Assembly: GCA_033065855.1 (NCBI GenBank)
Contig: JAVXUO010000911.1
Span: 310,001-374,000, forward strand
Length of the DNA: 64,000 nucleotides
Direction of reading: 5' to 3'
Source: Escallonia rubra
Taxonomy: Eukaryota; Streptophyta; Magnoliopsida; Escalloniales; Escalloniaceae
Position 1 is the first letter of the stretch. Each line of letters begins with the position of its first letter. The position numbers and the translations under genes were made by a program. Of this stretch, positions 1 to 10,422 are shown piece after piece. The notes beneath the pieces are model-generated. The model ran no database searches, was not told the origin of the DNA, and saw only the letters and a list, made by a program, of their open reading frames with translations.

Positions 1-475
1 TTTTATTTGAGCCATACACAAGTGTCTGGCTGTGAAAATAGATGGTTAACAGGGCCTAGCCCAATGTCTTTGCGACAAAAAAGAAGGAACCAGAAGATGA
101 GTTAAAGAAACCCCCTTGGGTACGGTAGATGATCCAGATACTTTAAATTTGTATATATTCGTCAATAGTTGAACCCATAACTCCAGATACAAAACCCTAC
201 CCCTTAAGGGGAATTCGCGATGTAGACAAACTTACAGACTTGGGTAACCTGACCAGGATCCATTTAAGCAAGAAAATATTGAAGGCAGCACCAGACAGTG
301 ATATATAGAAACAACATACGTCCAAGAAAATTCAATTCAATGGGACTATTTGTTGTCCGACTAACCAAACAAACATCTCTCATTGCAAACCAAACGTCTC
401 AAAAAGTCAAGAGCACGTACAAAACTGTAAGATTCGAGTTCAAACAAGATTATAGATGGTGTCCAAATAAACTAC
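1..475. other. 3' flank of RPL9 copy 1
   Basis: No gene was seen here. From about 176 onward the sequence matches the region downstream of RPL9 copy 2 (from about 14700), so it belongs to the duplicated block. The first ~175 bases match nothing else in the window. Short open frames here are not supported. Confidence 0.5.
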
Positions 476-2677
476 TCATTCTTCTTCCCTAATTGTTCCC
501 TTCTCGCTGACATACATACCATCCAAGAACTTCCGAATATCTTTGTTCTTAACATGACATATCTGCACAAACAAAGATAACAGTCTCAGCAAAGTGTAGG
601 GACGAGGATCTTCCAGAGGTGATGACTCCATGAATGACAGAGAGAGAGAAGAGGGAGGCTACCTGGTTAATCAGGGCAGCAGATCGAGAAACAAGTTCGA
701 TATCATTTCCCTCCAAAACCAGTTCATCCTTGACCTTTTCAGAGCGGACGATCGAAACTCCATCAAGCATTTGCACTTTCCTCACCTACAGCAACAACCA
801 AAAAAACACACTTCCATTCAGACCCCAATTAGAAGGCTGAGTTAGTCCAACTACAGATTGATGAGCTATGCAAGCAATCTTTTTACCTCTTCTTGACACA
901 TGCCTGACACTCGACTAAAGGATTAGTTAGACCTTTCAACTTGTTACGGAAAAAAACAATCAAGGAATAGAGCAAAGTTTCATAGAAAGCACGAATGGGA
1001 GAAATCCCAACAGGAAAACTGTTCACCAATGGAGAACAGGAAAAAAAGTGCATAATTTAAACATTCATCTTAACAGGAAAACTGCCATATATCTAAATTT
1101 TAAATTTGTTTTTAACACATCCTACAAATTAAGTGACCTTAAGTGGAGTAAGTTGATGTACTAATCTTTTGTCAACTGAAGGGCATCAAAACAAGTTTAC
1201 AGCAAGCCTGTTAAAATTATCAGTAATACCCTCGAATGAAGGTACGTACAGTCTCAGGCAAACTAAATCCAGCTGTGCTAAGAATAAAACTAGACTCTAG
1301 CAATGTATTGCTTAGATGCCATTGATTTATGTTCCTTGCATCCTTTTTCTACTACTTACTCTATTTTGCTTACATCTAAAGAGAGGCTTTACTCGCATTT
1401 ATGTAGAGAAAAGGCCCTATAGTTAATTTGCACTCCGCCATTTTCATTAGCTGATTATAGACGAGATGAGACCCAGTGAACTGCGTACGATATGACTAAT
1501 ACAGAATATCATAACAGAACTACAGTTAAGCAAGCTTTGAAACAAATTAATGCAAAAGAATCAGTGAGAAATCAAGGAATAAAGAGAGCAGCCCTAAACA
1601 CCCAAATACCCAATCACCGAATCAAACCATAACTGCAAGGCTACCAGATACTGGACCCCATTCTTTACCCCAGCACACTACAACTACTCAGTTTTAGATC
1701 AGAGTTCCTACCAACAAAAAACTACAAATTGAAAGTTTCCAAATAAACCAACGGTTAATGAGCAAATAGAAGGCAAAGAGATCGTCAGAGTTTTTGAAAA
1801 CAGAGTAGAATTAGCACAAACAAAGCATACTAACACGTTAGATTCAAAACCTATTGCAAACAAATCAGGCCAGATAATTTAGAAACAATCAAAACATAAC
1901 AAGAAAAGGGGGTTTAGAAAGTGGACCTTTTGGCTGATGAATAAGAATAAATAAGAGAATAAATGTGCAAACACAAACTAAGAAGTTAATTAGGGTTTAA
2001 AGAGAAATATGCAAAACGCCGCTTGGTCCAAAAACTTGATCGAAAACCAGTCAGAACACAGCGTTTATTTTTCAGATCATAGTTCCAAACAACCTAGTAT
2101 TAAAAAAAAAAAAACCTATATGCACCAAAGATAAGTAAAACACGATACGCGCAAAATATAAAGCAAATAGATTATTAGGGTTTTAAGGGGAGCCACTTGA
2201 TCCAAAACCAATCACGACAAACGATCAACTACTTTCAGACTAAGACCAACAAGATCAACAAACACTAAGGGTTGGTTGAAGAGAGAGAGAGAATTGGTGG
2301 ACCTTCTTCTCGCCAAGGAAGTTGCGGATCTCGATGGAGTTGGCGGCGGAGGAGATATTGGCATTGATGGGAAAGTGAGCGTAGACAAAGCGCATCTTGT
2401 AGCGGTAGCCCTTGGTGACGCCGGTGATGAGGTTGCCAACGTGGCTGAGGGCGGTGCGGATGGCGGCGGTGGTCTTGCGGGAGCCGAACCAGGCGTCGAC
2501 CTTGAGCTTCCTCTGCCCAGCCTCGGCATCCGTGATGAGCTGGAAGTCGAGGTTCAGGTGCTTGAAGTCCCGGGTTAGCTTCCCCCTCGGACCCTCCACC
2601 TCTATCATCTTCGCCTTCACCTTCACCTTAACACCCTCCGGGATGTCCATCGTCTCCGATGAAAGGATCGTCTTCAT
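476..2677 (-). CDS. RPL9: 60S ribosomal protein L9 (uL6), copy 1, 3 exons
   Basis: The product is a structural protein of the large cytosolic ribosomal subunit (uL6 family). Exons on the minus strand are 2677-2303 (125 codons), 785-663 (41 codons) and 562-476 (28 codons plus TGA). Both introns begin GT and end AG, and both fall between codons. The joined product is 194 aa, the usual plant L9 length. It starts [15 protein letters not shown] and contains the conserved stretches [24 protein letters not shown] and [10 protein letters not shown]. Exon 2 carries the KVQMLDGV and [11 protein letters not shown] motifs, and exon 3 ends in EKGTIREEE. Intron 1 is 1517 bp. Relative to copies 2 and 3 it lacks about 55 bp just downstream of the stop codon. 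No disabling change is visible, so it is probably functional; expression cannot be judged from sequence. Confidence 0.96.
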
Positions 2678-2759
2678 CTTCGAAACCCTAGGCTTTCTCT
2701 CTCTCTCTCAACTGGAGGGGTTCTGCGTGAAGAGCGAATGCAAACTGAGAACCCTAGGC

Positions 2760-2824
2760 GATCACAAAGCGGTGTTTATATACTGTCCTGGTGGGGTTTG
2801 ATCACAAAGCGGTGATTATATACT
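2760..2824 (-). promoter_or_regulatory. RPL9 copy 1 core promoter with duplicated TATA segment
   Basis: On the minus strand TATATAAA lies at 2775-2782, about 100 bp upstream of the ATG. The segment gatcacaaagcggtg occurs at 2760-2774 and again 40 bp further at 2800-2814, each followed by a ttatatact core. A telo-box-like AGGGTTT and a pyrimidine/purine tract lie between TATA and ATG, as is usual for plant ribosomal-protein genes. Gypsy gag sequence begins immediately after 2824. Confidence 0.65.
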
Positions 2825-2825
2825 A

Positions 2826-3350
2826 CCGAGCACTCCTCTCAGGATCTGGCTTAACAAGAGACCTATGGGGAATACGGAGGATCTCCTAGACCGTGTCGAA
2901 AAATACAACCGAGCGGAATATGATGGTAATCTTCTAGACGAAGAGGTATTCATTCACATGGGAGGAGCGACGTGACCGTCAAGACTCCATACCCTCAGCC
3001 GAGAATGATGGCAAAAGACAGTGTAACGAAAAGTCCAAAGGCTCCCGATCCTTAAAAAAAGTGGACTCCTTAACATAAAAACCCAAGAAATCGTTCGTTG
3101 GTCAAGCCCAATGCGCTCCCGTTTGGAGGCAGGCGACCGGCATTACGCTGCCGCTTTCATAAAGATCATGGCCTTATGGAAGATTGTAAGGTGCTCATGG
3201 AAGAGACCGGGCGTCTCACCGCTCGTGGCTATCTCAAAAATTTTGTCCGCAATAAAGAAAAAAGAGGATAACCATAGTCTATGGAGCAATAAAAAGCCCT
3301 GAACCGCCTAAACATGCTCCTGTTATCAACACAATTTTCGAGGGACTCAC
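2826..3350 (+). pseudogene. Ty3/gypsy gag remnant
   Basis: Frame-shifted pieces read like the gag of Tat/Ogre-type plant gypsy elements. An EDLLDRVEKYNRAEYD-like stretch lies near 2880. Near 3160-3260 there is a FHKDHGLMEDCKVLMEETGR segment followed by a GYLKNFVRNKEKRG-like stretch. An INTIF motif, which normally precedes protease, lies near 3326-3340. The 5' LTR and gag N-terminus are missing: the match starts directly next to the RPL9 copy 1 promoter. Several frame changes make this a relic. It continues in the protease remnant after the LTR-like interruption. Confidence 0.75.
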
Positions 3351-5404
3351 TGTAGACACCAAAAATTTGTATCAGTCAATAATGTAATATTTTGTTGACT
3401 GGTCAAATATTCAACGTCGCAAAAAAGCATGGACCGGAAGCCGATATGGAGTCAAACAAGACAACGGGCTCGAAGTCAAAGGCAAATCGAAAATACTAGT
3501 CCAATAATAATATATGGTCCAGCACACGGTCTTGTTCCAGAAAAGTCAAATTTGACTAAAATCATTCCCAAAATTAAATGGAGACAAATATCCATTTAAT
3601 TGGTCAAATCGGATGATTAAGGAGACAAAATCTCTTTAATTATAAAGTCAAACCTCAAATCATGGACTTTCCAAAATTAAGTCCACAACCTTGCCTATAA
3701 ATACGCACCTTGAGACAGGAAAGAAGGACACACAGGGTCTCCGCGATCAAAGCCTAAGCTCTGCCAAAACGCTGTTGTCTCCTAGGTTGTGCTTCATTTG
3801 AAGAACAATACGCACTAACGCAGTGCCGTTCTTCAATCGAGCACTTCCAAGTCACGAATGTCGATTTCTGTTTCGCCTCAAATCGAGGAAGAATTTGCCT
3901 TCAACATCAGTGATTTTACAAGTCAAGGATCACCATACTTGTTCGGGATAAAGTTTCGAAGCCCTCGAGCAAGCGCCGCTTTGACAATCTTTCAACTGTG
4001 AGAATTGAAGAAGCCAAAATCCACGTTTCAAGATCAAGCTATTTCAGCCCTTGGATCGTGACCAAATCGGAGATCGAATCAGAGGATTTACATTTATTGT
4101 GTAAAAATCACAGAGTGGTGTAACCTTTACTTTAAAAATCATTAAATTGAATTTTGTGGGGTTAATTTTACGCTACACCCTGTACTTAGGGGTCAGTTGC
4201 ACCCAGCACCCCAGGGTTTTAAAATTGGCACCCAACACCAAACAATTCAAAAATCTTGGCACCCAGCACCAGATGACGGTCAAAATATATGTTGACCAAA
4301 TGACTGTTAGTTTTTTAGGGGCAAAAAAGTCTTATCAACCAATTGGCACTCCACATCATTTCCCTCCTCACGCGCACCCACACACATACAGACTCAGACC
4401 GTAGCTGTCATTGGAGGGAAGAAGAACTCAAGTTTAACGAGCAAAACACGAAGGCCCAGAATGCGATAGCGGCCCAGGCTCCGACCCCGGCCTCCGACGC
4501 CTGCAACGACATTTTCCTCTCCTACGCCATCTGTCACCAGATCCATGGACCACTGGCCATCAGCTGAGTAACCAGTGCTGGGTCTCTCTTCTCTTCACCG
4601 GTCAACCACCTCGACACAGCCTTGCTGCTACCAGATCGACGATCCATGATCTGCCGCCACTCAACTGCCGGGTCTCTTTGTCGGTGCCGAAAGTCCACGC
4701 CTGTAAGAAAAAAAGTCTTCATCCGGTGATTAATCAACGATGACGACCGCGATGGGTCAACGACTGGCACATGATGATGGCAGCGAAGGCCAATGGGGCT
4801 CTTCGGGGGCTAACCTTGGTTAGCATGCTAGCTCGTGGTCTTCGGCAACAGATTTGGTGATCAAAGGAGTTGATTGCTACGGCAGGATTTGCAGCGGAGT
4901 GATGGGGATCTGCAAATCTAGGTCGGCACTTGGTGGGCCAATTTGTAGTGGGTAGCAGTGGTGGGAAGAGGGGAGATGGTGGTTGGTTATGCTAGGGGGT
5001 GAATGGGGAGGGCAGAGATTGGTGGTGGTTTGCGGATGTAACAGGTGGTGATGGGATGCAGTGGTTGGCTATGGTGATAAACTGGGAAAATGGGTTAATC
5101 AGTGAATGTGAGAGTGGGGGGGAAGGGGAAGAGAGTTATGGCTGTTGAGGAAAAATGATGACATGGTGTGTATAGTTGCTGACTAGGATGGCAGGTGGAC
5201 TCCACGGGTGAACAGACCATTTTGCCCTCAAAAAATTAACGGACATCTGGTCAAAGGTCATTTTGACCGTCATTTGGTGTTGGGTGCCAATTTTAAAACC
5301 CTAGGGTGCTAGGTGCAACTGACCCCTAAGTACAGGGTGCTGGGTGAAATTAAGCCGAATTTTGTGCAATTATTTCTTGTCTTGCAGATTTAGACACGAA
5401 ATTT
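3351..5404 (+). mobile_element. LTR-like insert interrupting the gypsy gag-pol remnant
   Basis: The sequence begins TGTAGACACC, typical of Tat/Ogre LTRs, and has a TATAAATA box near 3696 and a transcribed-leader-like segment after it. The gypsy coding sequence stops before it (INTIF near 3330) and resumes after about 5404 with a similar TTTTCGGAGG segment, so it looks like a solo LTR dropped into the older element. Its right end is uncertain: no clean CA end or 5-bp duplication is visible (CTCAC against CTCAT). A 1.2 kb MULE (4159-5356) is nested in it. Confidence 0.5.
4159..5356. mobile_element. Non-autonomous Mutator-like element (MULE-1a)
   Basis: Long terminal inverted repeats of roughly 120-145 bp begin GGGTTAATTTTACGCT on the left and end with its diverged complement on the right. 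The target-site duplication AATTTTGTG is present at 4150-4158 and 5358-5366; a preceding G extends it to 10 bp. A 9-10 bp duplication and long TIRs are Mutator-superfamily hallmarks. The interior has no transposase. It is GC-richer than its surroundings and includes a gene-like stretch (4430-4780) that may be captured host sequence. A close relative is at 17832-19008. Confidence 0.88.
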
Positions 5405-5781
5405 GTGTGTAAACTCATTTTCGGAGGCCTCTTATGAAATGCTTGCAAAGTTTAATCCGGGAGGTAAATCTCACTCAAGGCCCCTCCAAATGTACTAAAT
5501 CTTTTGATAATTCCAATTTAGAGGGTGTGCAAAACCCACACGACGACGCAATAGTCGTTATACTCAGATTAGATGCTTTTGACATAAAAAATATGCTCAT
5601 TGATAGTGGGAGCTCTGTCGACATTCTACTCTTGGATGCATTCCAAAAAACGAACCTCCCTTGCGAAAGGTTAAATTATGTACCTTCGCCACTCTTCGGA
5701 TTCTCCGGTCATCCTGTGAATATCGAAGGATCTCTTTCCCTTTATGTGGTAGCTGGCTCATCGCCTAGCCAATACATTTAG
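5405..5781 (+). pseudogene. Gypsy aspartic protease remnant
   Basis: An open stretch from 5434 to 5781 (115 codons) carries PHDDAIVVILRLDAFDIK, then LIDSGSSVDILLLDAFQK, which contains the catalytic D-S-G triad of retroelement aspartic proteases. A GFSGHPVNIEG-like segment follows, as in Tat-clade proteases. It ends in an in-frame stop, and the following sequence (5782-5870, with an RPGLHRL-like motif) continues the domain out of frame. It is part of the same relic as the gag before it and the RT after it. Confidence 0.85.
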
Positions 5782-6199
5782 ACTATAAATTTCCTCATTG
5801 TCAATGATGCCTCCACCTACAACACTATTTTAGGAAGACCAGGCCTTCATAGACTTCAAGTTTTACTCTCTGTGTATCACATTAAGATGAAGTTTTCCCT
5901 TTGAAGAAGGCATATGTGAAGTAAAGGAAGACCAAACTACAGCCAGGCACTATTATGTTGCTGCGCAAACGCAAATAGGCGAGGCAGATTGGGGATTGGT
6001 GGATGAGAAAAAAATAAGGAGTGGTGAACCAGCTAAGTCACTCGACTTTGTTCCCCAAGTTCATCCGGATTGGTTCCACTTCACAAGGAGAGCACCTTGA
6101 GCAGCTCATCTCTTTTTTGTGTAGCAACCACAATGTTTTGCATGAACAGGGGTGGACATGCCTGGTATTAATCCTAGTGTTATTTGTCATCAACTTAGC

Positions 6200-6789
6200 A
6201 TCGATCCTTTACACAAACAGATGAAGTTGGAAAAGTGGCACTGGCCCTCGAGTGGCAGGTAATTATCTAGGAAGAGACAGGAAACCTTCTTGTATTCGAT
6301 TTCATCCAAGAGACCGAATAACCAGAATGGATTGGCAATATGGTCACAGTTTCTAAGCCTCATGGCAAAGAGCGTATATCTGCATTGATTTCACTGATCT
6401 CAACAAAATTGACGCCACATCTACATGAGCTCCTAAGCTCTATGGACCCTTTTTTAGGGTACAATCAAATTTAAAGATGCATAAAAATGACATCTTAAAG
6501 ACAGCCTTCATCATGGATCTAGGTCTTTACTAATATAAGGTCATGCCATTTGGCTTTACGAACATCAGCGCCACATACAAGCATCTAGTAGACAAGGTGT
6601 TCAAACCTCTCATAGGCAAGAACATGAAGTTTATGTCAATGACATGCTCGTCAAAAGCTTGAAGGCCTCACATTACTTTGAAGACCTTTATATCAGTGTT
6701 TTGATATTTTTAGCTCATAGCATATGAAACTCAACCTATCCAAGAACACATTTTGTGTATGGTTGGAAAAATTCCTGGGACTTCTTGCC
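6200..6789 (+). pseudogene. Gypsy reverse transcriptase remnant, left part
   Basis: Broken frames contain recognisable RT blocks: a CIDFTDLNK-like segment near 6380-6410, KTAFIMDLGLYYKVMPFG-like near 6500-6560, TYKHLVDKVFKPLIGKNM near 6575-6630, and a degraded VYVNDMLVKS-type catalytic block near 6630-6660. The domain is cut at about 6789 by the CACTA insertion, and downstream gypsy sequence resumes after 30159. Confidence 0.8.
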
Positions 6790-6838
6790 TCCCACTACAA
6801 GAAAAAAGACTTTTAGCGACGGACACTTCCGTCGCTAA

Positions 6839-9693
6839 TGTCACGACCCGAACCCATAGGTGAGCTCATGAGTTAGGCCCGTGATCGGCCGCAGGCCCAC
6901 TAAGCCTCCACCAGGGCTCTACCAGGTCTACTCCAACATGTACTTAGAATTCATTCCAACTTACTAAATTCTAAAACAATTCATTGGCTATTACAAGCCT
7001 CACATAGAATTTCCTCAACAATCAATTTAAAACTCTCACTTACAAGTAATTGACAACTACGAAGAAATTCGAGGAGACCTAATAAGCTCCAAAATTCTCA
7101 AATTACAAATCATTACTAGCATGTCACCCTGAGATTTATTAAATAATTTATGAGGACTGCATCTCCTCCAGCAGTCGTCTCCCACAACTACATCCTCGTG
7201 GCCCTCATCAGTGCCGGTTCTTTCTAGGTAATTGCCTGAAAAATATTTAAATAAAGAGCTTGGGGCCCAGTAAGCACACATATCATGTCTTCATACCATG
7301 TCCCTAAAATAGGTTTGAGGGTTTCAAAACATGCCATGGATTTCTCTTTTCAAAATCAAGAATTCAATGTCACCATAACAAAACATTCTTCATTATATAT
7401 ACATACATATATGCACTTGCAGAAAAGGTTCTCAAATCGGAGTATAATCATCAAGAAAGCTCATTTGCATCTATCACACATAATTCGTACTTAGGTGTGC
7501 TGCGTTCAGCGTAAAAGCTCCCCCCCCCTGACTAGGGCTGTAAAATCCCTCCTACACCTGGGATAATAATTATGTAGACGCAAGGGCGAACCACTAGCAA
7601 CAGTACTGTGCATCAACGTACAAGCCCCACTGACCAGGGCCCAAAATCCAATATTCTGCAGTTGGATATGGGGCACAACAACCAAGTCAAGTTTACCATC
7701 TCATTTCACATGTACCAAATTTAAATCATCTACTCACATAACAAACCATGGCCTTTTTAACTCAAATTTTCATCAAATGATTTAACATGAAAACATAAAA
7801 AGTACAAGAACTTCAAGAACTTTGATTTTATTGAATCATGTATACATTTATATATTTTGCAAATAGAGTATATAGAGGAATATGGCAAGAGTACTTACCT
7901 GACTCGACAACTGGTTCTGATTGTACTTGCTCAAAAGCCGGTCCGAACTCTCTTGTCTATCAAAACCTAAATAACAAACCATACGGATGTTATTTATTGC
8001 CGCTCAAGCATGCCTAAGTGTTAAATTCTCCCAAGTGAATGAAATTACCTAAATGCCCCCCAGACTTGTGCCAAATTATCAAAATACCCTCGATGCCTAA
8101 CATACTACACTCCCAAAATAACTCAAAACACTATTTTAAACGACTATGTGGGTTTTTCGGACAAAAATAACTTATCTGGGAATTTCCCTTCAGAACCATA
8201 ATCTACTCCTTAAATTGAGCGCAAAGGTTTCTATTTCAAAATATATTCAAATGGCACCAAAATGCCACGACATTTTAGACACTCAAGCATCTCAGTGTGT
8301 TTAGATAACTATAAAATTCCTGACTAAAAATAATTTTGTTTACTATATCAAACTATTCAAAAGCCTATTTTCAAAATAAAATCATTTCAGGCCCTTTCCA
8401 TGCCCAAAAAAATCTCAGAAATTTCACAAAAATAAGGGGAGTTCTAATTTCACATTTTCCCAAACAACAATTTTAGAAACAGAAATTTTAAAAAGTTTTG
8501 GCAATGGACTGATAAGTAATTCGAGAAACAATAATTTTCAGCAAATCCTAGTTTTGTACATTGAACATTTTGAGAAAGAAACATGACGAATCTTAGAAAA
8601 GTCAAAACTTCAAATTTAAAGTAGACTTTAAGAGATTTTCATAAATATGAGGTTCACAAAAATCGAATGAGTAATGACTTCTCTATAGCAAATCGAATTG
8701 GCTGATTGAAATAACACATCTCTATGCAGACCAGTTTTGTTCAATTGTAATTTTGGAGCAAAAATACTATGAATCTCATAAATGTCAAAACAAAAAAGTT
8801 GAACAAGACTTTATGAGGTTTCTAGAAATATAAATTTCACAAAACAATCATGAGAAATGAATTTTATATAACAAATCAAAGTGGCAGTCAGAAACCAAAA
8901 AATTCTGGACTCCTACAGTGAATTGACTTAAATGTAACTTTTTTAAAGTGCAAACGTGGGATTCTGAGAATACTCAAAAATAAAAAGTTGAAGGCGACAC
9001 AATGAAGTTTTTAGAAGTATAAAATCATCTGAATTGGATTTGAAGTAAAAGAGATATGACAAAAACTCAAACCTACTCTTAATGGTGCTCTACAGCAGCC
9101 TTCTTCTCAAACACACCCACATCTTACTCTCTGAAACACACATAATCCCCTAACACTCACACCAATAACCACTGAATTCATACATAAAAACCTAGCTAGA
9201 ACACCCAATAACATGGCCAAGATTAAAGAGGGAGGCTAGGGATTTTTACTTTGAAAGCTTCTTGCCACAACTTGCTTTTTCTCTTTCTCTAATTTACGTA
9301 AAATAAAGTGGTTGCAGAAGCTTGGACGGTTGTCCTCTAAAGGCATCATTTAAATATGGTTGCCCTAGATTGGAATATTTCTATAGACCTCTCTCACACT
9401 TAACTATTTTCTCATTTCATCCACATCACTTTAAAAGACTATAAACTCTTTAGATTAAGATTTAAAACAAAGTTTTTGTCGACTAAATAAATTTTCGGGC
9501 ATTCCAATCTCTCCACCTCATTAATTTGTAACTTAAGAGCATTATAAATTGTCGCTAAAGGTCACAATAAACACAACTGGCAATAATGGTCGCCAAAGAC
9601 TCCAATTAACGTATATTACCACAAACGACGCTAAAGAATTAACTAAAATTCTAGAATTCACCGTAAACCATATTCTATGTGCGGGGTATTACA
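6839..9693 (+). mobile_element. Solo LTR, about 2.86 kb
   Basis: It starts TGTCACGACCCGAAC and ends GGGTATTACA, a TG...CA structure seen in plant gypsy LTRs. It interrupts the CACTA subterminal repeats and has near-identical 5-bp flanks (GCTAA on the left, GCTTA on the right). No gag-pol sequence adjoins it. The same LTR family recurs truncated at 30894-34298 and as a fragment at about 21945-23290. Short open frames inside are not credible genes. Confidence 0.75.
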
Positions 9694-10135
9694 GCTTAAA
9701 GCCATATATCCGTTGCCAAAGACTTTTAGCGATGAACACCTTGTCACTAAAAGTTCGTTGCCTATAACTCCGTCGCTAAAAGTTTTGCGACGAAAGTTTG
9801 AAATTTGTAGCCTAAAAGTCAACTTTCAGCAACGAACGTATTAATACAATTAGTGATAGAATATCCGTCGCTAAATATATTTCCCGTATTTAAAATTTTT
9901 TTTTCAAAAATAATTTATTACGTAAAATATTTAGCGACTTAACAATTCGTCGTTAAAAGTTTTAACGACAGACATTTAGCAACGGAACATCCGTCGCTAA
10001 AAATTATTCAAAATTTGATGACTTTTAGCGACGGAATTTTCGTCGCTAAAAGTTATGTATTCACAGAATAAGTAAGACATTTAGGGACGAACTAAAATCT
10101 GTCGTTAAAAGTCAAACTAATTTTAAAATTTTTTA
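9694..10135. repeat. CACTA subterminal TAGCGACGG repeat cluster (left)
   Basis: Many direct and inverted copies of TTTTAGCGACGG and CCGTCGCTAAAA occur, often paired as imperfect palindromes a few tens of bases apart. In CACTA elements such clusters near the ends are binding sites for the element's own protein. The mirror-image cluster is at 27240-27668. Confidence 0.7.
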
Positions 10136-10422
10136 ATACCCAAACCTGTAATTATAAATTCTGAACAATCATTCTCAATCCAGCAAATATTTCTCAATGC
10201 ACATTAGGGTTAAATAATTGTTGATCCATCAGCAATTATTTAACCCTAAAACAAACACAACACATATATATAAAGAATGGATTCTATACTAATTGAAAAA
10301 TAAAATGTATACAAAGTTCAAGAGGGCACGGGAGCGGAGTACAATAGAGTAAAGAATGGGAGGGGAGTACAAGTCGGGTGGGGCATGGGAGCGGGATACA
10401 AATAGCTAGGGGGAAGGGCTGA

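Noticed and set aside
2276-2801. Plus-strand open frames of 100-129 codons opposite RPL9 exon 1 (also at 17052-17514 and 40735-41236)
   Set aside because: They are antisense shadows of the L9 coding exon and repeat identically in all three copies; the minus strand gives the conserved protein.
4343-4770. Small open frames in MULE-1a (and equivalents in MULE-1b)
   Set aside because: They differ between the two copies and have no recognisable domain; at most they are captured fragments.
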